Assembly: GCA_030684935.1 (NCBI GenBank)
Contig: JAUXXH010000020.1
Coordinates: 1-44,208, forward strand
Source: Pseudolabrys sp.
Lineage (GTDB): Bacteria; Pseudomonadota; Alphaproteobacteria; Rhizobiales; Xanthobacteraceae
Direction of reading: 5' to 3'
Length of the DNA: 44,208 bases
Below the pieces are notes generated by a model, which searched no databases, had not been told where the DNA came from, and saw only the letters and a list, made by a program, of their open reading frames with translations. The stretch's first letter is position 1, and every line of letters begins with the position of its first letter. Positions 35,577-43,020 of this stretch are shown here, in pieces. The translations under genes and the position numbers were made by a program.

Positions 35577-35657
35577 TCATGGCCGGGCTTGTCCCGGCCA
35601 TCCACGCCTTGCTCGCTTCAAGTAAGTCGTGGATGCCCGGCATAACGCCGGGCATGA
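35577..35657. repeat. Paired REP-like palindromes between coxE and xdhC-like gene
   Basis: ATGGCCGGG-cttgt-CCCGGCCAT (35579-35601) followed after about 30 bp by ATGCCCGGC-ataac-GCCGGGCAT (35633-35655). The first hairpin matches those at 8569 and 42923. Confidence 0.85.
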
Positions 35658-35681
35658 CGAGGTCGGTAACGGAGGTTTCTC

Positions 35682-36005
35682 ATGCTGTCGCGCGATGAAG
35701 ACATTCTCAAAGCCGCCGAGACCTGGCGCAAGGACGGCCGCGGCGTGGCGCTGGCGACCGTGGTCGAAACCTGGGGCTCGGCGCCGCGTCCGGTCGGCTC
35801 CAATCTGGTGATCGACAATGAGGGCAACTTCCTCGGTTCGGTGTCGGGCGGCTGCGTCGAAGGCGCGGTGGTGACCGAAGCGGTCGACGTGATCGAGACC
35901 GGCAAGCCCAAGGTGCTGGAATTCGGCGTCGCCGACGAGACGGCGTGGCAAGTGGGTCTGTCGTGCGGCGGCACGATCCGGGTCTATGTCGAGAAGGTGA
36001 GCTAG
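35682..36005 (+). CDS. XdhC/CoxI N-terminal-domain protein
   Basis: A 107-residue protein equal to the N-terminal XdhC_CoxI domain alone: ILKAAETWRKDGRGVALATVVETWGSAPRPVGSNLVI, FLGSVSGGCVEGAVVTEA and VGLSCGGTIRVYVEKV. XdhC-type proteins hold the molybdenum cofactor during its sulfuration before insertion into xanthine-dehydrogenase-family enzymes; the conserved Cys pair (SGGCVEG, LSCGG) is present. It is 4 bp ahead of the gene for the other half of an XdhC protein. GGAGG stands shortly before ATG 35682. Confidence 0.92.
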   Translation: MLSRDEDILKAAETWRKDGRGVALATVVETWGSAPRPVGSNLVIDNEGNFLGSVSGGCVEGAVVTEAVDVIETGKPKVLEFGVADETAWQVGLSCGGTIRVYVEKVS

Positions 36006-36009
36006 CCCC

Positions 36010-36756
36010 ATGAATCTCGACATTCTCAGTGCCCTGAACGCCGAACGCGATGCGCGGCGCGCGGTGGTCGTCGTCACCGACATCACCAGCGGCGAGCAGC
36101 GGCTGGTCAAGGCCGCCGACATCGCCAAGGACCCGCTCGGCGGCGCCATCGAGAAGCGCCTGCGCATGGCCAAGAGCGGCATGGAGGAGGTCGGGTCGAG
36201 CAAGGTGTTCGTCACCGTGCACGTGCCGTCGCCGCAACTCATCATCACCGGCGCGGTCCATATCAGCCAGGCGCTGGCGCCGATGGGGCTCTTGCTCGGC
36301 TATGACGTCACCATTGTCGACCCGCGCACCGCCTTTGCCTCGATCGAGCGCTTTCCCGACGTCAAGGTGATCGCCGAGTGGCCGGACGTGGCGCTGCCGC
36401 CGCTCAAGGTCGACCACTACACCGCTTTCGTGGCGCTGACCCACGATCCGAAGATCGACGATCCGGCGCTGCTGCACGCGCTCAAGCGCGACTGCTTCTA
36501 CATCGGCGCGCTCGGCTCGCGAAAGACCCACGCCAAGCGCGTGGTCCGGTTGAAGGAAGCCGGCATGACCGACGCTGACATTGCCCGCATCCACTCGCCG
36601 ATCGGGCTCGACATCGGCGCCGTGTCGCCGGCCGAAATCGCGGTCGCCATCATGGGCGAGATCACGCAGCGGCTGCGGGTGAAGGCCGATGTCTCTTCTG
36701 TTCCCTCCCCTGAAAGGGGAGGGTCGGAGCGCCAAAGGCGCTCCGGGGTGGGGTAA
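36010..36756 (+). CDS. XdhC family protein with Rossmann C-terminal domain
   Basis: A 248-residue protein. Residues 1-75 resemble a degenerate XdhC N-terminal domain (AVVVVTDITSGEQRLVKAADI, DPLGGAIEKRLR), and residues about 78-235 form the XdhC Rossmann domain (QLIITGAVHISQALAPMGLLLGYDVTIVDPR, DHYTAFVALTHDPKIDDPALLHAL, FYIGALGSRKTHAKR, IHSPIGLDIGAVSPAEIAVAIMGEI). With the preceding gene it makes up a full split XdhC. The last 20 or so residues (SVPSPERGGSERQRRSGVG) are encoded by a palindromic repeat. Only 4 bp separate it from the first half. Confidence 0.92.
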   Translation: MNLDILSALNAERDARRAVVVVTDITSGEQRLVKAADIAKDPLGGAIEKRLRMAKSGMEEVGSSKVFVTVHVPSPQLIITGAVHISQALAPMGLLLGYDVTIVDPRTAFASIERFPDVKVIAEWPDVALPPLKVDHYTAFVALTHDPKIDDPALLHALKRDCFYIGALGSRKTHAKRVVRLKEAGMTDADIARIHSPIGLDIGAVSPAEIAVAIMGEITQRLRVKADVSSVPSPERGGSERQRRSGVG

Positions 36757-36843
36757 TCTTGTCTTTGGACCTGTGCATACCGACCCCCACCCGGACAGCT
36801 TCGCTGTCCGACCTCCCCCTCGCAGGGGGAGGTAAAGAAAGAG
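36703..36843. repeat. Composite palindromic repeat overlapping the XdhC gene end
   Basis: Four hairpins: CCCTCCCCT/AGGGGAGGG (36703-36723), GGAGCGCC/GGCGCTCC (36726-36744), CGGACAGC/GCTGTCCG (36792-36810) and ACCTCCCCCT/AGGGGGAGGT (36811-36833), then the GGTAAAGAAAGAG tail. The outer hairpins match those at 34235 and 34345. The first two hairpins are translated as the end of the XdhC-like protein; the tail forms the ribosome-binding region of the next gene. Confidence 0.82.
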
Positions 36844-36850
36844 AAGCCGC

Positions 36851-38473
36851 ATGAAATTCGGACCCGTCGCCCCGGCCGAGGCACAAGGCGCGACCGCGGT
36901 GCATTCGATCCGGCAGGGCGATCTCGTGCTCAGGAAGGGCACGCTGATCGGCCCGAAGGAAGCCGCGGCGCTGGAGGCTGCCGGCGTCGCCGCGATCGTG
37001 GTGGCGCGGCTGGAGCCGGGCGACGTATCCGAAGATGCCGCCGCCGCCGATATCGCCGCCGCGGCCAAAGGCGACGGCCTGCGCGCCGACCGCGCCTTCA
37101 CCGGGCGGTGCAATTTGTTTGCCGAGACCGCCGGTGTGCTGGTGGTCGACCGCGACGCCATCGACCGGATCAACCGCATCGACGAGGCAGTGACGCTGGC
37201 GACGCTGCCGGCTTTCAAGCCGGTGGTCGAGGGCGAGATGGTCGCCACCGTGAAAATCATTCCCTTCGCCGTTCCCGGCGCCGCGCGCGACGCGGCAGTC
37301 AAGGAAGCGAGCAAAGCCAAACCCGTGATCCGCGTCGCGCCTTACGTTGTGCGCAAGCTCGGCATCGTCTCGACGCTGCTGCCGGGGTTGGCGCCGAAAG
37401 TGGTCGAGAAGACGCTGCGCGTCACCGAAGCGCGCCTCGCGCCGGCCGGCGCCACCGTCGTCGCCGAACGCCGCGTGCCGCACGAGCAGCAGGCGCTGGC
37501 CGGTGCGATCGAGGACGTGCTCAAGGCCGGCGCCGACATGGTGATCGTGTTCGGCGCGTCCGCCATTGCCGACCGGCGCGATGTGATCCCGATGGCGATC
37601 GAGGCGGTCGGCGGCGAGATCGAGCACTTCGGCATGCCGGTCGATCCGGGCAACCTGATGCTGATCGGCCGGATCAAGGGCACCGCGATCATCGGCGCGC
37701 CGGGCTGTGCGCGCTCGCCGAAGGAGAACGGCTTCGACTGGGTGCTGACGCGGCTGCTGGCCGGATTGCCGGTGACGCGCGAGGACATCACCGGCATGGG
37801 CGTCGGCGGCCTGCTGATGGAGATCGTGACGCGGCCGCAACTGCGCGCCGAGCCGGCGCCGGAAAAAGGCAAATCGATCGCCGCGCTGGTGCTGGCGGCG
37901 GGCCGCTCCACGCGCATGGGCGCACTCAACAAGATGCTGGCCGAGATCGGCGGCAAGCCGCTGGTGCGCATCGCTGCCGAGCAGGCGTTGGCGTCGCGCG
38001 CCAAGCCGGTGATCGTCGTCACCGGCCATGAGCGCGAGCGCGTCGAGGCGGCGCTGGCCGGTCTGCCGGTGCAATTCGTTCACAACGCAGACTATGCCGA
38101 CGGCCTCGGCACCTCGCTGAAGGCCGGTATCGCCGCGGTGCCGGACAAGGCCGATGGCGTGATCGTGTGTCTGGGCGACATGCCGCAGGTCGACAGCGCG
38201 CTGATCGATCAGTTGATCGCCGCCTTCGATCCGGACTCGGGCGCGCTGGTGGTGGTACCGAGCATCGAGGGCCGCCGGGGCAATCCGGTGGTGTGGGCGC
38301 GGCGATTCTTCAACGAACTGATGGCGATCAGTGGCGACATCGGCGCCCGCCATTTAATCGGCAGCTATGCCGAAGCCGTGGTCGACGTGCCGCTGACCGG
38401 CGATGCGGCGCTGACCGATGTCGATACCCCCGAGTCGCTGTCGGCGGTCAAGGCCGAAATCGAACGCGCCTGA
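36851..38473 (+). CDS. Molybdopterin-binding/NTP-transferase fusion (MobA/MocA-like)
   Basis: A 540-residue two-domain protein. Residues 1 to about 335 form a MoeA/MogA-like molybdopterin-binding part (LPAFKPVVEGEMVATVKIIPFAVPG, VIVFGASAIADRRDVIPMAIEAVGG, MPVDPGNLMLIGRIKG), and about 343-540 a nucleotidyltransferase with LAAGRSTRMGALNKML (348-363), VIVCLGDMPQV and GRRGNPVVW, as in MocA/MobA. MocA attaches CMP to make the molybdopterin-cytosine-dinucleotide cofactor that CoxL-type enzymes use, so this enzyme probably makes or loads the cofactor for the form II enzyme. GGAGGTAAAGAAAGAG from the repeat precedes ATG 36851. Confidence 0.9.
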   Translation: MKFGPVAPAEAQGATAVHSIRQGDLVLRKGTLIGPKEAAALEAAGVAAIVVARLEPGDVSEDAAAADIAAAAKGDGLRADRAFTGRCNLFAETAGVLVVDRDAIDRINRIDEAVTLATLPAFKPVVEGEMVATVKIIPFAVPGAARDAAVKEASKAKPVIRVAPYVVRKLGIVSTLLPGLAPKVVEKTLRVTEARLAPAGATVVAERRVPHEQQALAGAIEDVLKAGADMVIVFGASAIADRRDVIPMAIEAVGGEIEHFGMPVDPGNLMLIGRIKGTAIIGAPGCARSPKENGFDWVLTRLLAGLPVTREDITGMGVGGLLMEIVTRPQLRAEPAPEKGKSIAALVLAAGRSTRMGALNKMLAEIGGKPLVRIAAEQALASRAKPVIVVTGHERERVEAALAGLPVQFVHNADYADGLGTSLKAGIAAVPDKADGVIVCLGDMPQVDSALIDQLIAAFDPDSGALVVVPSIEGRRGNPVVWARRFFNELMAISGDIGARHLIGSYAEAVVDVPLTGDAALTDVDTPESLSAVKAEIERA

Positions 38474-38539
38474 GACTCGAATCATTGATCGGCGGCGCGA
38501 CTCAGCCCTTAGCTGGAACCGAAGTTCGGGTAAGGGACG

Positions 38540-38941
38540 ATGACGGACACCTACACGCCTTTCATGCGCGCGCTTGTCGTTGCCAGCCTGCTGCTGGCGA
38601 CGACCATGCTGATGATGGTGACGCTGAACACGGCGCGGGCCGCCGGCGCGCTGGCCATCGGCGCCTGCGGCGCTTTCGGCGAGGCCTTTGACTTCCCGAG
38701 CATCGAGGAGGCGCGCCGGGTGGCGCAGTCGAAATGCCAGGGCGACAGCTGCCGCGTGGTGGCCACGATCAAGGGCGGTTGCGCAGCCTTTGCGGTCGAT
38801 TTCGTCGATCCCTGCGGCGCCCATGGCTGGGGCCAGGCGCCGCGGCTCGGCGCCAGCCAGAACGAGGCGCTGCGCATCTGTTACAAGGAAGGCGGCAAGG
38901 AGTGCGTGATCCGCACCTTCCTCTGCGACGCCAAAGGCTGA
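38540..38941 (+). CDS. DUF4189 domain exported protein
   Basis: A 133-residue protein. A hydrophobic signal segment (about 8-34, ending TARAA) is followed by a DUF4189 domain: GALAIGACGAFGEAFDFPSIEEARRVAQSKC, CRVVATIKGGCAAFAVDF and CVIRTFLCDAKG. Eight cysteines in the mature part suggest several disulfides, consistent with the periplasm. The domain function is unknown. ATG 38540 is taken; Met9 would shorten the signal's n-region. It follows the molybdopterin gene by 66 bp and may be separately expressed. Confidence 0.85.
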   Translation: MTDTYTPFMRALVVASLLLATTMLMMVTLNTARAAGALAIGACGAFGEAFDFPSIEEARRVAQSKCQGDSCRVVATIKGGCAAFAVDFVDPCGAHGWGQAPRLGASQNEALRICYKEGGKECVIRTFLCDAKG

Positions 38942-38947
38942 CTCCGG

Positions 38948-39691
38948 TTATCGCCGCGCCATCACGCTGATGCGCAGATAGGGACTGGAGCGGCCGTCGG
39001 AATCGTGTGCCCAGCCGATGCCCGCCGACCATTCGGTTTCGGCGGTTTTCATGCTGGTGATGTGCGCGCCGAAGCGGATCTGGCGATAGCCGTCGGCGCC
39101 GAACACCTGCGTTTCCGGTCCGACATAAAGCGCATCGATCATCTCGCCGAACACCAGCATGCCCAGTGCGAGGCGCACCGAGTGGCTGGCACCGATCGAC
39201 GTCAGCGACGCGTCGCCGGCAACCAGCGTGGTTCGGGTCGGCTCGTACCAGAGCTCGGTGGCGACACGCAGGCCGAACGAACGGCCGCGCAGCCGGTTGT
39301 CCGGATCGTCGGGTGACAAATAATGGTACTGAAACTCCGGGCCGAAGAAGAACTTCATCTCGGCATTGCCGCGCTTGATGCGCCAGCCCGGCAGCAATTG
39401 CGCCTTGCCCTCATAGCCGGTCACGGCCCGGCCAAGGTTCTGCGCGTGATAGCGGTAGGCGCCGGTGGATAGCAGCAGCTTCAGCATCAGCCCGTCCTGC
39501 GCGAAGCCGCCCGGGGCGAGCAGAAGGCCGCCATGCGCGAACACGCTATGGCGCCAGACGTCGCGGCCGGAAAAAACGATGCGGCGTGACTCGTCCGCGT
39601 CGGCCCGGGCGGTGCCGGCCGATACGCAGGACCAGACAAAGAAGGCCGCGGCGACGGTCGTCGCCGCGCATACGCGCCTTCCGCCAACCAT
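38948..39691 (-). CDS. bcsS: BcsS-type exported protein (cellulose biosynthesis-associated)
   Basis: A 247-residue protein. It has a signal peptide (AATTVAAAFFVWSCVSAGTARA) and a body of amphipathic strands typical of a small outer-membrane beta-barrel (MLKLLLSTGAYRYHA, LLPGWRIKRGNAEMKFFFGPEFQYHYL, RSFGLRVATELWYEPT, YRQIRFGAHITSM, PYLRISVMARR). This matches BcsS, a protein linked to cellulose synthesis loci in Hyphomicrobiales. No cellulose synthase genes are in the window, so involvement in cellulose export is inference from the family name. It is convergent with the DUF4189 gene, 6 bp apart. Confidence 0.8.
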   Translation of the reverse strand: MVGGRRVCAATTVAAAFFVWSCVSAGTARADADESRRIVFSGRDVWRHSVFAHGGLLLAPGGFAQDGLMLKLLLSTGAYRYHAQNLGRAVTGYEGKAQLLPGWRIKRGNAEMKFFFGPEFQYHYLSPDDPDNRLRGRSFGLRVATELWYEPTRTTLVAGDASLTSIGASHSVRLALGMLVFGEMIDALYVGPETQVFGADGYRQIRFGAHITSMKTAETEWSAGIGWAHDSDGRSSPYLRISVMARR

Positions 39692-39795
39692 GGAGGCCCC
39701 CGAGCCTCGCCGGCCCGGCGCAACCCGCCGGGATGCAAATGCAACTAAAGCGGGATATCGGGTTTCTGTCTACAACCTGTGATCTTGCGGCGGCG

Positions 39796-40575
39796 CTACC
39801 CGGCCTGCTTCAGCCGCCGCGGCGGGCTCCCGAAGGTGCGGTGGATCATGGCCGAGAAGGCGCTGGGGCTGGCATAGCCGACCGAGGCGGCGGTCTCCGC
39901 CACCGATGCGCCGTCGGACAGGCGGGCCAGCCCGTCGATGGCGCGCAGCCGGGCGCGCCATTCGGCGAAGCCGAGACCGGTCTCGCTGCGGAAAATGCGG
40001 GCCAGCGTGCGGCGGCTGGCGCCGGCCTGATCGGCCCAGCGGTCGAGGCCGTGATCGATGCTGGAATTGTCGAGCAGGGCGCGGGCCACTCGCAGCGCCC
40101 GCGCATCGCGCGGCATCGGCACGTCGAGCTGGCGCTCCTGCAGCCGCGCCAGTTCGGTCAGCATCAGCCGGGCGACGATGCCGCCGCGGCCGTTTTCGGC
40201 ATAATCGGCCGGCTCTTCCAGCAGCGCCAGGATGAGCTCGCGCAGCAGCCCGGAAATCTCCACCAGCACCGGCTGCTTCGGCAGTGTCTCGCAAGCGGTG
40301 GCGTCGATGTAGACGGTGCGCATTTCGACGTGGCTACGCATGGTGACGCTGTGCGGCCAGCGCGACGGCAGCCACAGCGCGCGGGCCGGCGGCACGATCC
40401 AGGCCGCTTCGGCGGTCTCGACCCGCATGATGCCGGCGACGGCATGCAGCAACTGGCCGCGCCGGTGCATGTGAAGGGGGATGTTGTGGCCCGGCTCCAG
40501 CGCCCGCGCCATCACCGCGACCGGGCGCGGCGCGTTATCCAGGTTCTGGCGGTATACAGGTAGGCGTTCGGACAT
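39796..40575 (-). CDS. AraC family transcriptional regulator
   Basis: A 259-residue protein with an N-terminal cupin-like sensing domain (LEPGHNIPLHMHRRGQLLHAVAGIMRVET, WIVPPARALWLPSRWPHSV) and a C-terminal double helix-turn-helix (about 165-255: HGLDRWADQAGASRRTLARIFRSETGLGFAEWRARLR, VAETAASVGYASPSAFSAMIHRTFGSPPRRL). ATG 40575 (MSERLPVY) is chosen over a longer frame. It is divergent from the MFS transporter gene, with 110 bp shared; regulators of this type usually control the neighbouring exporter and themselves. Confidence 0.92.
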   Translation of the reverse strand: MSERLPVYRQNLDNAPRPVAVMARALEPGHNIPLHMHRRGQLLHAVAGIMRVETAEAAWIVPPARALWLPSRWPHSVTMRSHVEMRTVYIDATACETLPKQPVLVEISGLLRELILALLEEPADYAENGRGGIVARLMLTELARLQERQLDVPMPRDARALRVARALLDNSSIDHGLDRWADQAGASRRTLARIFRSETGLGFAEWRARLRAIDGLARLSDGASVAETAASVGYASPSAFSAMIHRTFGSPPRRLKQAG

Positions 40576-40587
40576 GGCGTGGCCCTC

Positions 40588-40616
40588 TGGCGACGAAAAT
40601 CGACCGAACATCGCCA
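40588..40616. promoter_or_regulatory. Inverted repeat in the AraC/MFS divergent promoter
   Basis: TGGCGA (40588-40593) and TCGCCA (40611-40616) are separated by 17 bases in the shared 110-bp promoter region. It could be the regulator's site, but six-base arms arise easily by chance. Confidence 0.3.
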
Positions 40617-40685
40617 AAAGGCAAGCGCTAAGGTACGATTCTGGGTGCGGCAGTGCCGCGCCATAGCCGTTGAAGAATTGCCCGC

Positions 40686-41924
40686 ATGAACCCGACCGCC
40701 AGCCTTGCCGCCACAGCCGCCGATGACGCGGCCCGCAAACGCTCCATCGTCTTCCTGAACTGGGCGCACGCGCTCGACCACTTCGTGTTGCTCATCTTCC
40801 CGACCGTGGTGATCGGGCTGGAGGTCGTCTACCAGCGGCCCTACAGCGAGCTGATCGCGCTTTCCAGCGCCGCCTTCATCGCCTTCGGTGTGTTCTCGCT
40901 GCCGGCCGGTTGGCTGGCCGACCGCTGGAGCCGCCGCAACATGATGGCGCTGTTCTTCTTCGGCTGCGCCGCGTCGCTGGTCGGCGTTGCGGTGGCGCCG
41001 AACCTGCTGATGCTGGCGGTGGCGATGTTCGCGCTCGGCACCTTTGCGGCGATCTATCACCCGGTCGGCATGGCCATCCTGATCGAGGCCTCCGGCGCGC
41101 GCGGGCGCACGCTCGCCTTCAACGGCGTCTGCGGCAATCTCGGCGTGTCGCTGGCGGCCGGCATCAGCGCGGCGCTGGCCTACTGGATCAGCTGGCGCGC
41201 GGCCTTCATCGCGCCCGCCGTGGTGTGCCTGGTGGTCGGCATCTTCTATGTGTGGATGACGCCCGGCGACCTGCACCAGTCCGGCACGCGCAAGAAAGTG
41301 CCGGCGGTGACGCTGTCGCCGCGGCGGATGGCGGCGCTGTTCGCGCTGTTCATCGTCATCGCGCTGTCGGCCGGACTGACGTTCCACATTCTGACCATCG
41401 CGCTGCCGAAGATTGTCGACGAGCGGATGGGCGACGGGGTGCCGCTGCTGTTCGTCGGCGGCGTCGCCACCGCGGTGCTGATCTGCGGCGCCATCGCCCA
41501 GCTCGCGGTCGGCCGCATCGTCGAGCACATCGCGCCGCATACGTTGTTCGCCATCGTCACCGTGATCGGCTTTCTCGGCAATCTGTGGGCGGCGACCGCG
41601 GGCGGCGGCGTCAGCCTTCTGATCGCGCTCGCCATCGCGGTGGCGGCGATCTACGGCCAGGTGACGGTCAACGACATGGTGCTGGCGCGCTATACCGCCG
41701 ATGCCTGGCGTGGCCGGGTCTATGCGGTGCGCTATTTCCTGCTGTTCATCAGCGCCGGCGCCGCCATCGGCATGATCTCGCTGCTGCACAAGAGCGGCGG
41801 CTTTACCCTGGTGCTCGGCGTCAACGCGGTGATCGCGCTGATCATCTGCCTCGCCACCGTGGCGATGACCTGGATGATCGTCGGCATCGAGGCCCGCCAT
41901 CATGCGGCGCAGCCGGCCGAATAA
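40686..41924 (+). CDS. MFS transporter
   Basis: A 412-residue major facilitator with about 12 membrane helices. The loop between helices 2 and 3 has the MFS signature PAGWLADRWSRRNMMALFF, and helix 1 has FLNWAHALDHFVLLIFPTVV, resembling the fosmidomycin-resistance (Fsr) subgroup. The substrate is not known. It is read away from the AraC regulator gene. Its stop codon lies in a hairpin shared with the convergent DUF72 gene. Confidence 0.9.
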   Translation: MNPTASLAATAADDAARKRSIVFLNWAHALDHFVLLIFPTVVIGLEVVYQRPYSELIALSSAAFIAFGVFSLPAGWLADRWSRRNMMALFFFGCAASLVGVAVAPNLLMLAVAMFALGTFAAIYHPVGMAILIEASGARGRTLAFNGVCGNLGVSLAAGISAALAYWISWRAAFIAPAVVCLVVGIFYVWMTPGDLHQSGTRKKVPAVTLSPRRMAALFALFIVIALSAGLTFHILTIALPKIVDERMGDGVPLLFVGGVATAVLICGAIAQLAVGRIVEHIAPHTLFAIVTVIGFLGNLWAATAGGGVSLLIALAIAVAAIYGQVTVNDMVLARYTADAWRGRVYAVRYFLLFISAGAAIGMISLLHKSGGFTLVLGVNAVIALIICLATVAMTWMIVGIEARHHAAQPAE

Positions 41925-41938
41925 CGCCGGGCGTTATT
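41920..41938. terminator. Short hairpin spanning two convergent stop codons
   Basis: AATAACGC and GCGTTATT arms around CGG cover the MFS stop (41922-41924) and the DUF72 stop (41934-41936). The stem is short and the T-run weak, so terminator function is only likely. Confidence 0.4.
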
Positions 41939-42737
41939 TCAGCCGCTCGATCAATGCCATGGCCGCAGCAGGCGCGCGCAGCTTGGCCTCGTGGATGAAA
42001 TAGATGAAGACGTCGCGCGGCGTCTTCGCCGCCGCCTTTTTGTCGACGCACGGCAGATCGTCCGGCGCGCCACCTTTTGCCCAGGCCTCGGCGCGCTTTG
42101 CCCATTGATCCAGCGCCTTCGGCGGATAGCCGGCCTTGAGGCTTTCGTCGCCCTTCTGCAAGCGCGCATAGACGAAATCGGCGGTGACGTCGGCGATTTC
42201 GGTATAGCTGTCGTGCTCGGCGTAGCAGGCCGCGATCCTGCGCTGGCGCAGCGCCGCGATGAAGCCGGGCGTCTTGAAGGTGTCGTTGCGGACCTCGACG
42301 ACGTGGCGCAGCGTTTGGCCGTCGAACGCCTTCGGCAGCAGATCGAGGAAGGCTCCGAAGTCGGCCTCGTCGTATTTCTTGTGCGGTGCGAATTGCCAGA
42401 GCAGGGGACCCAGTTTGGGCCCCAGTTCGGTGATGCCGGACTCCAGAAAACGCGTGATGGAGTCGCCGGCTTCCGCCAGCACCCGGCGGTTGACCGCGTA
42501 GCGCGGCCCCTTCAGCGCGAACACGAAGCCGTCCGGCACCTCGCTCGCCCATTTGCGATAGGTTTTCGGCGACTGCGTCGAATAGAAGGTGCCGTTGATC
42601 TCGATCGAGGTGAGATGCTCTCCGGCATATTCCAGTTCGCGCGCATGCGGCAGGCCCTTGGGGTAGAACACCCCGCGCCATGGCGCATAGGTCCAGCCGC
42701 CGACACCGGTGTAGATCTTTGCCGCTTTTTTCGTCAT
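41934..42737 (-). CDS. DUF72 domain-containing protein
   Basis: A 267-residue TIM-barrel-like DUF72 protein. It has IYTGVGGWTYAPWRGVFYPKGL at the N-terminus, EINGTFYSTQSPKTYRKWASEVPDGFVFALKGPR, LLWQFAPHKKYDEADF, RHVVEVRNDTF, and a C-terminal DVFIYFIHEAKLRAP. The family is widespread and its function is unknown. ATG 42737 (MTKKAAKIYTG) is preferred over a frame running 40 residues further upstream. Confidence 0.92.
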   Translation of the reverse strand: MTKKAAKIYTGVGGWTYAPWRGVFYPKGLPHARELEYAGEHLTSIEINGTFYSTQSPKTYRKWASEVPDGFVFALKGPRYAVNRRVLAEAGDSITRFLESGITELGPKLGPLLWQFAPHKKYDEADFGAFLDLLPKAFDGQTLRHVVEVRNDTFKTPGFIAALRQRRIAACYAEHDSYTEIADVTADFVYARLQKGDESLKAGYPPKALDQWAKRAEAWAKGGAPDDLPCVDKKAAAKTPRDVFIYFIHEAKLRAPAAAMALIERLK

Positions 42738-42920
42738 TTGGCCGTCACAGTTGCTGTCTATATCATAGCCCAAGTGGTGGCGGGTACGCGTTGCGTAAAG
42801 TCCCGGCATCCAACGGCCACGATGAGCGGCGACGGCGGATGTACCCGCGTCTCTCATGGGTGGTCGTTTTTGTTTTTGGGGGCCACCCGATTCCTGATAA
42901 CCGCGCGGACCTCTCCGCCG

Positions 42921-43020
42921 TCATGGCCGGGCGTGACCCGGCCATCCACGATGCGGCTCCTCAGATGAAGCACAAGTAAAGTCTGCGCAGACGCGTGTCA
43001 TCATGGATGCGCGGGCTTGA
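42921..43020. repeat. REP-like palindrome pair, second member cut by the IS
   Basis: ATGGCCGGG-cgtga-CCCGGCCAT (42923-42945) is intact. Further on, CATGGATGCGCGGGCTTGA (43002-43020) looks like the left arm of a second palindrome, but its right arm (expected TCAAGCCCGCGCATG) is replaced by the IS sequence starting TGTTCAGCCC at 43021. Confidence 0.65.

Noticed and set aside
34231..36843. CRISPR array from repeated GC-rich hairpins
   Set aside because: The repeats are few, palindromic, unevenly spaced and partly coding; there are no regular spacers or cas genes.
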